A stretch of DNA of 64,000 nt from Cellulosimicrobium sp. ES-005 (GCF_040448685.1 NZ_CP159290.1:2976001-3040000), one strand, 5' to 3'; shown: positions 23,818 to 32,758, counted from the first letter of the stretch. Notes: generated by a model from the letters alone, not told the origin. Program-made: numbers and translations.

Positions 23818-24873
23818 ATGGCATCACCGCACGACGACCTCGAGCCGGCGGGGTACGCCGAGCTGCTGACCGACCTCAAGGCGCGCGTGCGCGCGACGCA
23901 GTTCCACGCCGCACGTGCCGCGAACACCGAGGTGCTACGGCTGTACTGGTCGATCGGCCACGACATCCTCGAGCGCCAGCGCACCGCGGGCTGGGGGTCG
24001 AAGGTCGTCGACCGACTTGCTTCAGACCTGCAGCGCGAGTTCCCTGACCAGCGCGGCTGGTCGCGTCGCAACCTGCTCTACATGCGTACTTTCGCGCTCA
24101 CATGGCCGGACGCGGGATTTGTGCAACAGCCTGTTGCACAACTTCCGTGGGGCCACGTCACGGTGCTCCTGAGTCGTCTGAAGACCACCGACGACCGCGA
24201 CTGGTACGCCGAGCGCTCCGCGGTCGAGGGCTGGTCGCGCGGGATGCTCGAGTACCACATCAAGCTGGACCTGCGCCGTGCTCTCGGCGCCGCGCCGACG
24301 GACTTCGCGGGTGCGCTCGACGCGGCGGACTCGGAGCTCGCGCAGGCGATGGTCAAGGACCCCTACGTCTTCGAGCACCTGGGCCTCGTGCGGACCCGTG
24401 CCGAGCGCGAGGTCGAGCAAGCGCTCATGGACCGACTCCAGGACACGATGCTCGAGCTCGGGCGCGGGATGGCGTTCGTCGGGCGGCAGGTGCGGCTCAC
24501 CGTCCCCGACGACGAGAGCGACGCCGTCGACGAGTTCTTCGTCGACCTGCTGTTCTTCCACGTCGAGCAGCTGCGCTACGTCGTCGTCGAACTGAAGGTC
24601 GGGAAGTTCGAGCCCGCCCACCTCGGTCAGCTCGGTACCTACGTCGCGATCGTCGACGACCAGTACCGCCGGCACGAGATCCACGCCCCGACCGTCGGGA
24701 TCCTGCTCTGCACGGGCCGGAGCGGCGCCGTCGTCCGCTACTCGCTGGCGAGCACGAACGCGCCCGTCGCGGTCGCGGACCTCCAGGGGTTGCCCGACGA
24801 GGCGCGCGGGGCGCTGCCGAGCGTGGCGGAGCTCCAGGCGGTGGTCGCGGACGAGCTCGAGCAGCGCTCGTGA
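23818..24873 (+). CDS. DUF1016 family PD-(D/E)XK nuclease-like protein (YhcG type)
   Basis: A 351-residue protein. Residues about 12-170 are the helical DUF1016 N-terminal domain (LYWSIGHDILERQ, WSRRNLLYMRTF, PVAQLPWGHVTVLL, DWYAERSAVEGWSRGMLEY). Residues about 180-330 are the nuclease-fold C-terminal domain, with FFVDLLFFHVEQLRYVVVEL carrying the Asp and Glu-x-Lys of the PD-(D/E)XK site, then GKFEPAHLGQLGTYV. Such proteins often travel with restriction or defence genes, but none is beside it here. The first half is visibly less GC-rich than its neighbours (TTGCTTCAGACC, GATTTGTGCAAC), suggesting acquisition. A perfect 23-bp palindrome lies inside the gene at 24119-24141. Confidence 0.88.
   Translation: MASPHDDLEPAGYAELLTDLKARVRATQFHAARAANTEVLRLYWSIGHDILERQRTAGWGSKVVDRLASDLQREFPDQRGWSRRNLLYMRTFALTWPDAGFVQQPVAQLPWGHVTVLLSRLKTTDDRDWYAERSAVEGWSRGMLEYHIKLDLRRALGAAPTDFAGALDAADSELAQAMVKDPYVFEHLGLVRTRAEREVEQALMDRLQDTMLELGRGMAFVGRQVRLTVPDDESDAVDEFFVDLLFFHVEQLRYVVVELKVGKFEPAHLGQLGTYVAIVDDQYRRHEIHAPTVGILLCTGRSGAVVRYSLASTNAPVAVADLQGLPDEARGALPSVAELQAVVADELEQRS
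24119..24141. repeat. Perfect 23-bp palindrome inside the DUF1016 gene
   Basis: Arms TTGTGCAACAG (24119-24129) and CTGTTGCACAA (24131-24141) around a single C. It encodes VQQPVAQ of the N-terminal domain. It is unusually AT-rich for this genome and could be an operator-like or cruciform site as well as coding sequence. Confidence 0.6.
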
Positions 24874-24912
24874 ACGGGACCCGCGCGGGCGTGCGCCGAC
24901 GAGGGCGTGTCG

Positions 24913-25428
24913 TCAGGCGCGACCCGTGCGCTCGAGGATGCCGCGCACGTAGGCGGCCTGGCCCGCGTGCTCGAGGCTGTCCACGGCGATGCTCACGAGC
25001 CGGACGCCGAGCGTGACGGGCGGGTCCCACGCCTCGTCGACGACGCGGTCGAGGTCGTCGTCGGTCAGCGCGGCGAGCACGTCGTGGGACTCGACCTGGA
25101 CGGCGTGCACGTAGCCGAGCAGGAGGTCGTCGCTCGCCCGCACATGGCCGACGTCGGCGGCGGACTGTCCGTATCCCGTCGCGCGGTCGTCGAACGGCAG
25201 GTCGAACCGGCGTGCCCAGCCGTCGCGCGTCCACACCTGCTCCCGCCCGACGGCGGCGGCGACCTGCGCGTCCTGGCCGCGGGCGAGGTGCCACGCCAGC
25301 CAGGCGACCGTGTTCGCGCCGGGGTCGACGCGCGCGGTCAGCGCGTCCTCCCCGAGCCCGTCGACGGCGCGGGTCGTCGTCGGTCCGATCCGGCCGAACA
25401 GGTCCTCCAGCACCGTGCGCGCGTCCAC
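24913..25428 (-). CDS. DinB/DUF664 family protein (mycothiol-dependent enzyme fold)
   Basis: A 171-residue four-helix-bundle protein. His residues of the DinB metal site are visible in TVAWLAWHLARGQDAQV and VDSLEHAGQAAYVRG, the latter typical of DUF664 and mycothiol S-transferase-like proteins of actinobacteria. The start is a GTG before DARTVLEDLF. It converges with the DUF1016 gene. It probably acts on a small electrophile or thiol conjugate, but the substrate cannot be inferred. Confidence 0.8.
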   Translation of the reverse strand: MDARTVLEDLFGRIGPTTTRAVDGLGEDALTARVDPGANTVAWLAWHLARGQDAQVAAAVGREQVWTRDGWARRFDLPFDDRATGYGQSAADVGHVRASDDLLLGYVHAVQVESHDVLAALTDDDLDRVVDEAWDPPVTLGVRLVSIAVDSLEHAGQAAYVRGILERTGRA

Positions 25429-25682
25429 GTCTCTCCCTCTCGTCGCCGGGCACCGTCCCCAGCAGCCTCCGACGACCCGCGTCCGGTCGCGACCCGAACG
25501 GCACCTCGGCCGAGGTGCCGACGACCGTCCCCGCCGTACGCCCTGCCCGACGTGCCGGCGCGCGTCGCGATCCGGTCGGGCGGGGCCCGCGGTGCTCCGG
25601 CGTGCCGCTCAGGGAGGGGTCAGGGCCACGACCAGGGCGTTCCCGGATCCGCCGGGGCGGGCCGACGTGGTTCGGTGCCGTC

Positions 25683-26444
25683 ATGACCGCCACCCGGCTC
25701 GTCCGCCCCCCGACCGTCGCCCCCCGCGCCCGGGGCGCGCGCACCGCCGTCGCGACGCTGACGCTCACGTCGCTCGCGATCGCCGCCTTCGCCGTCCTGC
25801 CGTACCTCACGGCGTCTCTCCCCGCGCTGGCCCGCGACGACGTCGGGCTCGCCGCCGCGTACGCCGGGGCACCCGGGTTCGTGCTCGGCGCGTTCTACGC
25901 CCACGTCGTCGCGGGCGGGGTCGCGCTCGTGTGCGCCCCGTTCCAGCTCTGGGCCGGGCTGCGTCGCCGGCACCCGGGCGCGCACCGCTGGACGGGTCGG
26001 GTCTACGTCGCGGCCGTCGCGGTCGGCGGTGTGGCCGGGCTCGTCCTCGTGCCCGTCAACCAGGCCGGGGTCGTCGGGACGCTCGGCTTCGGGGCGCTCG
26101 CCCCCCTGTGGCTGTGGACGACGTGGCGCGGCGTCCGCGCGGTCCGTGGCGGCGACGTCGTCGCGCACCAGGACTGGATGACGCGCAGCTTCGCGCTCAC
26201 CTACGCCGGCGTGACGCTGCGGCTGTGGACGACGACGCTCGTCGTCGTCCAGGCGCTCGCCCTCGGCGACGCGGTCGACCCCGACGTCGCGTTCGATCGC
26301 GCGTACGCGCTCGCACCGTTCCTCTCCTGGGTGCCCAACCTCGTCGTCGCCGAGCTGCTCGTCCGACGGCGACGCGCCCGCCGGGGCTCGACGGCGGTCA
26401 GGTCGGCGGTCCGGGCCGCTCAGCGCACGAGCCCCGACTCGTAG
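25683..26444 (+). CDS. DUF2306 family membrane protein
   Basis: A 253-residue integral membrane protein with about seven hydrophobic segments. The DUF2306 pattern is visible in FYAHVVAGGVALVCAPFQLW, then RRRHPGAHRWTGRVYVAAV, AGLVLVPVNQAGVVGTLGFG and VVAHQDWMTRSFALTYAGVTLRLW. The conserved His residues in membrane helices suggest a redox or haem-type site, but the family is uncharacterised. It ends in a basic tail. Its 3' end overlaps the convergent response regulator gene by 25 nt. Confidence 0.8.
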   Translation: MTATRLVRPPTVAPRARGARTAVATLTLTSLAIAAFAVLPYLTASLPALARDDVGLAAAYAGAPGFVLGAFYAHVVAGGVALVCAPFQLWAGLRRRHPGAHRWTGRVYVAAVAVGGVAGLVLVPVNQAGVVGTLGFGALAPLWLWTTWRGVRAVRGGDVVAHQDWMTRSFALTYAGVTLRLWTTTLVVVQALALGDAVDPDVAFDRAYALAPFLSWVPNLVVAELLVRRRRARRGSTAVRSAVRAAQRTSPDS

Positions 26445-27136
26445 GCCGCGACGACGAGCTGGACGCGGTCCCGGCAGCCGGTCTTGCGCAGCGACTCCGA
26501 GACGTGGGACTTCACCGTCGTCTCGGAGATGAACAGCTCCGCCCCGATCTCGGCGTTGGACAGCCCCCGCGCCACGGCGAGCACGACCTCCCGCTCGCGC
26601 GCCGTGAGGTCGTCCACGCCGGGGAACGGGCGGGTCGCGGCGCGTGCCGCGAAGTCACCGACGAGGCGGCGCGTGACGTTCGGTCCGAGCAGCATCGAGC
26701 CGTCGGCGACGAGCCGCACCCCCTCCACGAGGCGCGGCGCCGGCACGTCCTTGAGCAGGAACCCGCTCGCCCCGGCGCGCAGCGCGTCGTAGACGTACTC
26801 GTCGAGGTCGAACGTCGTGAGCACGAGGACGCGCGCGCCCGGGTGCCGCGCCACGAGCTCGCGCGTCGCGGCGAGACCGTCGAGCCGGGGCATGCGCACG
26901 TCCACGACGGCGACGTGGGGTTCCACCCGCGCGACGAGCTCGAGGAGCTCGTACCCGTCGCCCGCGGACCCGACGACCTCCAGCCCGTCCGCCGCGTCGA
27001 GGATCGCGGCGAACCCGTGCCGGACGACGGGCTGGTCGTCCGCGACGACGACGCGCACCGGGGCGTGGGGCGGTCGGTCCGTAGCGTCTGCGGCGTCTGC
27101 AGGGTCCGCGCCCGCCGGGGCCGCGTGCCGGCTCAC
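26420..27136 (-). CDS. NarL/LuxR-type response regulator
   Basis: A 238-residue two-component regulator. The receiver domain (about 27-145) has DDQ near the start of the domain, the phosphoacceptor Asp in VAVVDVRMPRLDG, Thr in VLVLTTFD and Lys in FLLKDVPAP. The C-terminal LuxR HTH (about 170-235) contains LTAREREVVLAVARGLSNAE and ETTVKSHVSESLRKTG. It starts at a GTG overlapping the stop of the sensor kinase (GTGA), so kinase and regulator form a two-gene operon. Targets unknown. Confidence 0.93.
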   Translation of the reverse strand: MSRHAAPAGADPADAADATDRPPHAPVRVVVADDQPVVRHGFAAILDAADGLEVVGSAGDGYELLELVARVEPHVAVVDVRMPRLDGLAATRELVARHPGARVLVLTTFDLDEYVYDALRAGASGFLLKDVPAPRLVEGVRLVADGSMLLGPNVTRRLVGDFAARAATRPFPGVDDLTAREREVVLAVARGLSNAEIGAELFISETTVKSHVSESLRKTGCRDRVQLVVAAYESGLVR

Positions 27137-28521
27137 GCGCTCGCCACCGGCGCGGACGCCGCGGGGCTCGCGACCCCGACGAGCAGGATGCGGGCCTCGA
27201 CCACGAACGTCGCTCCGTCGTCGCCCACGCCGGTCGAGAGCGTCCCGCCCAGGGCCTCGACCCGCTCGCGCATCCCGGCGAGGCCGCGCCCCGTGCCACC
27301 CACCCCGCCCGGCTCCCCGCGCTCGACCGGGTTGCTCACCCGCAGCACCGCCGTCCGGTGCCCGTCCCGGCCGACGACGCGCGCGTCGACCACGACCGGC
27401 TTCCCCGGCGCGTGGCGTCGCGCGTTGGTCAGCGCCTCCTGCGCCGCGCGGTAGAGCGCGTAGCCCGGGGCCGCGGGCACGGCGTCGAACCCGCCCGTGA
27501 GCGTCACGTCCTGGCCTGCCGCCCGGGCGGCCTCGACCAGCCCGACGACGTCCCCCGCCCCCGGCTGGGGCGCCAGGTCGGGCGCGGCGTCCTCGCTGCG
27601 CTGGAGCACCGCGAGCACCTGGCGCAGCTCGCCGAGCGCCTCGCGCGCGTCCGTCGCGATGTCGGCGAGCACGGCGCGCGCGGTGTCGTCGAGCCCCGGG
27701 TGCACGTACGGCGCCGACTCCGCGCGCACGGCGACGAGCGAGACGTGGTGCGCGACGACGTCGTGGAGGTCGTGCGCCACGCGCGCCCGCTCCGCGGTGA
27801 CCGCCTGCGCCTCGGCGGCGCGCCGCGTCGCCGTAGCGGCCGCGCGTGCGGCCGACCGGGAGCGCGCGACCGCGCCGAGCGACGCGGCGACGGCGATCAC
27901 GGCGACGACCCAGAAGCAGTACAGCGCCCAGATGACCAGGTGCTCGCCGGGCGCGGAGGAGATCTCGCTCGTCGTGCCGGACTCTGTGATCTCGGTCCAT
28001 CGTGGGTCATTGCTCGACACCGCCCACACCGGCCCGATCGGCAGCAGGGCGACGATCGGCAGCCACGCGTACAGCCCCGCGAGCACGATCGCGACGAGGC
28101 CGGGGACGACGGCCCGGTGCCACCCGTCGACAGCGGCCACGACCGCGACGGCCAGGAGCCCGAGCCACCAGCCCCACACGAACGCGCCCGTGACCACGAC
28201 GGTGACGAACGGGAGCGCCGTGAGGGCGGTGCCGAGGACGGGGGAGCGGCGAGCGACGAGCACCCCGGCGACGACGCACAGATCGAGCAGCGGCAGCACG
28301 AGGCCGGCGCCGAGCAGGAGGTCCTCCGTGAGGACCGGGGACTCCCACAGCCCGGCAGCCCCGGACCGGCCCCACGTGGGCGTCGCGAGGAGGAACAGCC
28401 CCACGACGAGCGCGAGGAACCCGGGCAGCGCCCAGGGCTGGAGCCGGACCCACCGGTCCGACGGGGCGGGCGTGGCGGCCGTGGCGGGAGCGTCCTGCGG
28501 CCGAGCGGCGACGGCGTTCAT
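27133..28521 (-). CDS. Sensor histidine kinase (HisKA_3 type)
   Basis: A 462-residue membrane kinase. Five or six hydrophobic helices fill residues about 30-235, with an extracytoplasmic loop near SSNDPRWTEITESGTTSEIS. The dimerisation/phosphoacceptor segment is ERARVAHDLHDVVAHHVSLV (His in AHDLHD). The ATPase domain has the N-box ALTNARRHAPG and the G-box GTGRGLAGMRERVEALGG. This is the NarX/DesK-like group common in actinobacteria. It is cotranscribed with the response regulator through a 4-nt overlap. The stimulus is unknown. Confidence 0.93.
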   Translation of the reverse strand: MNAVAARPQDAPATAATPAPSDRWVRLQPWALPGFLALVVGLFLLATPTWGRSGAAGLWESPVLTEDLLLGAGLVLPLLDLCVVAGVLVARRSPVLGTALTALPFVTVVVTGAFVWGWWLGLLAVAVVAAVDGWHRAVVPGLVAIVLAGLYAWLPIVALLPIGPVWAVSSNDPRWTEITESGTTSEISSAPGEHLVIWALYCFWVVAVIAVAASLGAVARSRSAARAAATATRRAAEAQAVTAERARVAHDLHDVVAHHVSLVAVRAESAPYVHPGLDDTARAVLADIATDAREALGELRQVLAVLQRSEDAAPDLAPQPGAGDVVGLVEAARAAGQDVTLTGGFDAVPAAPGYALYRAAQEALTNARRHAPGKPVVVDARVVGRDGHRTAVLRVSNPVERGEPGGVGGTGRGLAGMRERVEALGGTLSTGVGDDGATFVVEARILLVGVASPAASAPVASA

Positions 28522-28767
28522 GCCGCCGATCCTCGCGCGCCCGACCCGGCGGCGGCCACCGTCCTGAGAAGGACCCGCCGTCGACCATACGCAGGGTGCC
28601 GAACCCTGGATCCCTCCCCATGATCGGCCCGCCGTGAGGAGCGACCCCGGGTTCGACGGAGTGGGGTGACGTCGGGCGCACGGCCCGACGGCGGTCCGGC
28701 GGTTAGCGTTGTCCCGTCCCCCGCGCGCGCCGACCCGGGCGTGGCGCCGTGGTAGCCGGAGGTGCCG

Positions 28768-30624
28768 ATGGAGTTCCCGTTCAGCCTCACCGAGGAGCAG
28801 ATCCTCTCGCTCATCGTCGTGGGCACGCTCGCGGTCGTCGCCATCGTCGGCGTGAACATCCTCGCGCCCAAGGCGGGGGTGGCGGCGCCGCTGGTCCTCG
28901 TCGCGGTGGGCGTCGCGGTGAGCTTCGTCCCCGCGGTGCCGGAGATCGAGTTCGAGCCCGAGTGGATCCTCGCGGGCATCCTGCCGCCGCTCCTGTACTC
29001 CGCGGCGGTCGGGCTGCCGACGATGGACTTCCGGCGGGACTTCACGGCGATCAGCGGGCTCTCCGTGGTCCTCGTCCTGCTCAGCACGGTGCTGCTCGGG
29101 TACCTCTTCACCTGGCTGATCCCCGGCATCCCGCTCGCCGCCGGGTTCGCGCTCGGCGCGATCGTCAGCCCGACGGACGCCGTCGCGACGTCGATCGTCA
29201 AACGGCTCGGGGCGTCGCCACGCGTCGTCACGCTGCTCGAGGGCGAGAGCCTGCTCAACGACGCCTCCGCGCTCGTGCTCCTGCGGTCGGCGATCGCCGC
29301 CATCGCGCTCACGGTGGCCAGCGACGGGGTCGCCCCCGCGTTCTCGCTGTGGGCGGTCGCGGGCGACTTCGTGTTCGCCGTCGTCGTCGCCGTGATCGTG
29401 GGGTTCCTCGTCGGGTTCCTCGGCCTCACCGTCCGGCGCCGGCTCGCCAACCCGGCGCTGAGCACCGCCGTCTCGTTCGTCGTGCCGTTCATCGCCTACC
29501 TGCCCACCGAGGAGCTCGGCGCGTCGGGCCTCGTCGCGGTCGTGACGGCCGGGCTCGTCACGGGCAACGGTGCCGCCAAGTACCTGCGGCCGCAGCACCG
29601 CCTCGCCGAGGAGTCGAACTGGCGCACCGTCGAGCTGCTCCTCGAGGGCACGGTGTTCCTCCTCATGGGCCTGGAGCTGTTCGCCCTCGTCACCGACGTG
29701 CAGGAGGCGCAGGGGAGCCTGTGGCGGGCCGTCGGCATCGCGGCGCTCGCGGCGGTCGTCATCCTCGTCGTGCGGTCGGCGTACGTCGCGACGCTCCTGC
29801 GGTCCCTCGCGCGCAGGGCACGCCGAGGAGAGTCGCTGCGCGGCGTGATCCAGGGCATGCAGGAGAAGATCGACGCACGGTTCGGTCCGGCCGAGTCGCC
29901 CCTCGAGACGTACGAGCCCTCGGGGCGCCACCGCGGCGCCCCCCGGACGGGCGGACCGAAGGAGGTCCCGCAGGCCCGCGTCGGGCGCATCCGCACGTCG
30001 TTGCGCCGCCGCGCGGCCGACATCGACTACCTCACGGCCGAGCCGCTCGGGTGGCGCGAGGGCACGCTCCTCGTCTGGGCCGGCATGCGCGGCGTGGTGA
30101 CGCTGGCCGCGGCACAGACCCTGCCCACCGACACGCCGCAGCGCTCGTTCCTCGTGCTCGTCGCGTTCGGCGTCGCCGCGGGCACGCTCGTCGTCCAGGG
30201 CGGGACGCTGCCGTGGGTCGTGCGCCGCCTGGGGCTGGCGGGCGGGTCGACCCGCGCCGACGAGGACCGCGGCGCCGTCCGCGCCGAGCTCGACGCCGCC
30301 GCCGTGGCCGTCATCGACGCGCCCGACCTGCGCCGCGACGACGGCACGACGTACGACGGCGACGTCGTCGCCCGCGTGCGGCGCGACGTCGTGCGGGAGC
30401 TGGAGAACCGCGACACCGACGCCGCGACGTCGGCCGACCTCTTCGCCCAGTACAAGGAGCTGCGCCTGCGCGCCATCGCCGCGCAGCGGGTGGCGCTGCT
30501 CGACGCACGGACCTCCGGCGCGTACAGCTCGCAGGCCCTGCGGCACGCGCTCGACCTGCTGGACGCCGAGCAGATCGACCTCGAGCTGCGCCGCGGACCC
30601 TACGTCCCGGGCGACGACGACTGA
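28768..30624 (+). CDS. Na+/H+ antiporter, CPA1 family
   Basis: A 618-residue membrane antiporter. The first 400 residues form 12 or so helices with the CPA1 signatures LPPLLYSAAVGLP, ALGAIVSPTDAVATSIVKRLG (ion-binding region) and LLEGESLLNDASALVLL, then LEGTVFLLMGLELF and WAGMRGVVTLAAAQTLP. The C-terminal 150 residues are a charged cytosolic regulatory tail (RRDVVRELENRDTDAATSADL). The ATG is preferred over the GTG 6 nt upstream because CCGGAGG ends 5 nt before it. The gene stands alone. The exchanged cation could be sodium or potassium. Confidence 0.92.
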   Translation: MEFPFSLTEEQILSLIVVGTLAVVAIVGVNILAPKAGVAAPLVLVAVGVAVSFVPAVPEIEFEPEWILAGILPPLLYSAAVGLPTMDFRRDFTAISGLSVVLVLLSTVLLGYLFTWLIPGIPLAAGFALGAIVSPTDAVATSIVKRLGASPRVVTLLEGESLLNDASALVLLRSAIAAIALTVASDGVAPAFSLWAVAGDFVFAVVVAVIVGFLVGFLGLTVRRRLANPALSTAVSFVVPFIAYLPTEELGASGLVAVVTAGLVTGNGAAKYLRPQHRLAEESNWRTVELLLEGTVFLLMGLELFALVTDVQEAQGSLWRAVGIAALAAVVILVVRSAYVATLLRSLARRARRGESLRGVIQGMQEKIDARFGPAESPLETYEPSGRHRGAPRTGGPKEVPQARVGRIRTSLRRRAADIDYLTAEPLGWREGTLLVWAGMRGVVTLAAAQTLPTDTPQRSFLVLVAFGVAAGTLVVQGGTLPWVVRRLGLAGGSTRADEDRGAVRAELDAAAVAVIDAPDLRRDDGTTYDGDVVARVRRDVVRELENRDTDAATSADLFAQYKELRLRAIAAQRVALLDARTSGAYSSQALRHALDLLDAEQIDLELRRGPYVPGDDD

Positions 30625-30647
30625 CCGGCCGGGCCGCCGCCCGGTGC

Positions 30648-30678
30648 TTGCGCCTTCCCCAGGGGAAGGACCTAGCGT
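30648..30678 (+). promoter_or_regulatory. MerR-type promoter with operator in a 19-bp spacer
   Basis: -35 TTGCGC (30648-30653) and -10 TAGCGT (30673-30678) are separated by exactly 19 nt, and a perfect palindrome CCTTCCCC-A-GGGGAAGG occupies 30653-30669. This is the classic architecture for activation by a MerR protein twisting an overlong spacer. The start codon of the MerR gene follows 8 nt after the -10 box, so the transcript is leaderless or nearly so and the gene autoregulated. Confidence 0.8.
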
Positions 30679-30685
30679 CGCGGGC

Positions 30686-31486
30686 ATGGACGAGCACACG
30701 ACGGGGCAGGTGGCCCGGGCGACGGGGCTGAGCGAGAAGGCGGTCCGCCTGTACGCGGACCGGGGGCTGCTCGCCGCCCGGCGGGCCACCGACGACGGGC
30801 CGCGCCTGTTCGACGACGGCCAGGTGGCGCGGGCGCGGCTGGTGCGGCTCCTGCGGGGCGTCGAGCTGTCGCTCGCCGACGTCGGGGAGGTGCTCGGCGC
30901 ACCGGACGCCGTCGCGGCCTTCGACACGGTGTGGGGCGCGCGGCGGTCCTCGCTCCCGGGGTCGCTCGCGGCCGGGGAGTACGTCCGGTCCGTGCTCGCC
31001 GGGGCGCCACGCCTCGACGTGGAGGTGCGCCGGCGCGCGGTGGCGGAACGGCTCGTGCTCGGGACCGTGCGCCGCGCGACCCTTGAGGAGCTCCCGCGCG
31101 TGCTCCCGGAGGCGACCGCGGCCGTGTTCGACGTCCTGCGCACGGCCGGCGTGCCGCTCGCCGGGCACCCGTACGTCGAGTACCACGAGCGCGCGACCGA
31201 GGGGTTCGCCGCGCGCGTCACCGTGCAGGTCCCCGTGGCCGAGGCCGTGCGGCCACCGCAGGGGTTCGTCCTCACCACGGACGGCCCCCACGACGAGGCG
31301 TACGTCGCGCTGACCGCCGCGGAGGTGGAAGACCAGGCCGGGCTCGTCCTGGTCCACGACCACCTGTCGTCGGGGCGCGCCCTCGCCGACGGCGCACCCG
31401 CGGGCGACAACCGCGAGATCTACCTGCCCACGTGGGCGACGCGCGGTCCCGGCCCTGTCGTCGAGGTTGCGGTGCCCGTGGCCTGA
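30686..31486 (+). CDS. MerR family regulator with GyrI-like effector domain
   Basis: A 266-residue regulator. The N-terminal MerR HTH (1-70) reads TTGQVARATGLSEKAVRLYADRGLL and LVRLLRGVELSLADVGEVL. The C-terminal half (about 110-266) resembles the GyrI/BmrR effector-binding domain that senses hydrophobic or cationic compounds, with GHPYVEYHERATEGFAARVTVQVPV and EIYLPTWATRG. Its promoter contains a MerR palindrome. No efflux gene follows it; the next genes are on the other strand, so a second target must lie elsewhere. Confidence 0.88.
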   Translation: MDEHTTGQVARATGLSEKAVRLYADRGLLAARRATDDGPRLFDDGQVARARLVRLLRGVELSLADVGEVLGAPDAVAAFDTVWGARRSSLPGSLAAGEYVRSVLAGAPRLDVEVRRRAVAERLVLGTVRRATLEELPRVLPEATAAVFDVLRTAGVPLAGHPYVEYHERATEGFAARVTVQVPVAEAVRPPQGFVLTTDGPHDEAYVALTAAEVEDQAGLVLVHDHLSSGRALADGAPAGDNREIYLPTWATRGPGPVVEVAVPVA

Positions 31487-31499
31487 CCCGGTCTCGGGT

Positions 31500-32231
31500 T
31501 CAGACGTCGGCGGCGGCCAGCGCGCCGTCGACCCCCACGACGCCGAGCTCGAGGCGCGCGATCCCGTCGACCGGGACGGCGGACGACGCCCCGAGCCCGT
31601 CGGAGCTCCCCGCCTCCGTGGACGACCACGTGGCGACGACCTCCCGGGTGCCGGCGTCGTCCACGAGGACGAGCTGGTACGTCGCGCCGTCCTCCCACTC
31701 CCCGACGGGGTACGAGCACGACCAGTCGAGGCGGGTCCCCCACGCGGCCGGGGTGAGCGTGAGGTCGGCGTGCACGTCCGCCGCGCCGACCGGCTCCAGC
31801 GCGACCTCCGTCGTCCCGGCCGCGACAGGCGGCGGTGCGTCGTCCGGGCGGGTGACGGCCACGCCGCCCGCGACGCCCGCCACGACCAGCCCGACGGCGG
31901 CCGCCCCGAGCAGCGCCCGGCGTCGGACCTGACGACGCCGCGCACCGGCCGCGACGACGGCGAGCGGGACGACGACGCCGTCGTCGGACCCGTTCCCCGT
32001 GCCGCTCCGGACGCCCGCGTCGCCCGTGCCGTCCACGAGCGCGTCGGCGTGCTCCGCGGTGAGCATGCCGAGGATCCCGGGCATGCCGGCGAGCTCGCCG
32101 ACGGCCTCGCGGCACGCGGCGCACGTGGACAGGTGCTGCTCGAACGCGCGGCGGTCGCGCGGGCTCAGCGCGCCCAGCACGTAGGCCGCGTCCCACTCGC
32201 GGTACGGGTCCGGGGGAGGGGTGGCGGTCAT
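31500..32231 (-). CDS. Anti-sigma factor, RskA type
   Basis: A 243-residue single-pass membrane protein. The N-terminal zinc-finger anti-sigma part holds YVLGALSPRDRRAFEQHLSTCAACREAV (His-x3-Cys-x2-Cys). One membrane helix lies at about 105-125 (ALLGAAAVGLVVAGVAGGVAV), and an extracytoplasmic RskA domain follows (about 135-243) with WSCSYPVG. It should hold the neighbouring ECF sigma factor until regulated proteolysis. Its ATG overlaps the sigma gene stop by 4 nt, so the partners are translated together. Confidence 0.9.
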   Translation of the reverse strand: MTATPPPDPYREWDAAYVLGALSPRDRRAFEQHLSTCAACREAVGELAGMPGILGMLTAEHADALVDGTGDAGVRSGTGNGSDDGVVVPLAVVAAGARRRQVRRRALLGAAAVGLVVAGVAGGVAVTRPDDAPPPVAAGTTEVALEPVGAADVHADLTLTPAAWGTRLDWSCSYPVGEWEDGATYQLVLVDDAGTREVVATWSSTEAGSSDGLGASSAVPVDGIARLELGVVGVDGALAAADV

Positions 32232-32758
32232 GACGAGACTCCCTTCTCCTGCAGCGCGAGCCTCAGCGCGCGGAGCGCGTAGTGCATGCGGGACTTGACG
32301 GTCCCGGGCGGGACGCCGTGCGCCGACGCCATCTCGGCCACGGAACGCCCGTGGTAGTACGCGTCGACGACGACGGCCCGGTGCTCGGGCGAGAGCGACA
32401 CGAGCGCGTCCGCGACGAGCCACGCGTCGAGGACGGCCTGCGTCGCGTCCGCCTCGCCGCGGTCGGGCACGTCGGCGCTCGTGAGCTCGCGGCGGTGGTG
32501 CGCGCTGCGCAGCTCGTCCACGACGAGGTTGCGCGCGACCGTGAAGAGCCACGCGCGCACCGAGCCCTCCGGCCGTTCGAGCACCTCGGGGTGGCGCCAC
32601 GCGCGCAGGAGCGTCTCCTGGACCACGTCCTGCGCCTGCGCCGGGTCGTGGGTGAGGCGCGCGACGTAGCGCTCCAGCGCGGGACCGTGCGCGGCGTGGA
32701 CCGCCCGCAGCAGGTCGTCGGCGTCGGCGCGCACGCGCGGCACCTCCCCGTCCGTCAC
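32228..32758 (-). CDS. ECF RNA polymerase sigma factor (SigK/SigL-like)
   Basis: A 176-residue ECF sigma factor. Region 2 covers about 15-85 (ALERYVARLTHDPAQAQDVVQ, then TLLRAWRHPEVL and VRAWLFTVARNLVVDELRS). Region 4 covers about 115-170 (LVSLSPEHRAVVVDAYYHGR, VAEMASAHGVPPGTVKSRMHYALRAL). A GTG start overlaps the stop of the YceI gene (GTGA), and the stop overlaps the anti-sigma start (ATGA). The gene order puts a probable envelope target gene first in the same transcript. Confidence 0.93.
   Translation of the reverse strand: MTDGEVPRVRADADDLLRAVHAAHGPALERYVARLTHDPAQAQDVVQETLLRAWRHPEVLERPEGSVRAWLFTVARNLVVDELRSAHHRRELTSADVPDRGEADATQAVLDAWLVADALVSLSPEHRAVVVDAYYHGRSVAEMASAHGVPPGTVKSRMHYALRALRLALQEKGVSS

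Noticed and set aside
30629-30646. Small hairpin after the CPA1 antiporter gene as terminator
   Set aside because: Arms of only about six bases with a nearby mismatch; weaker than the other terminators listed and too close to the MerR promoter to judge.
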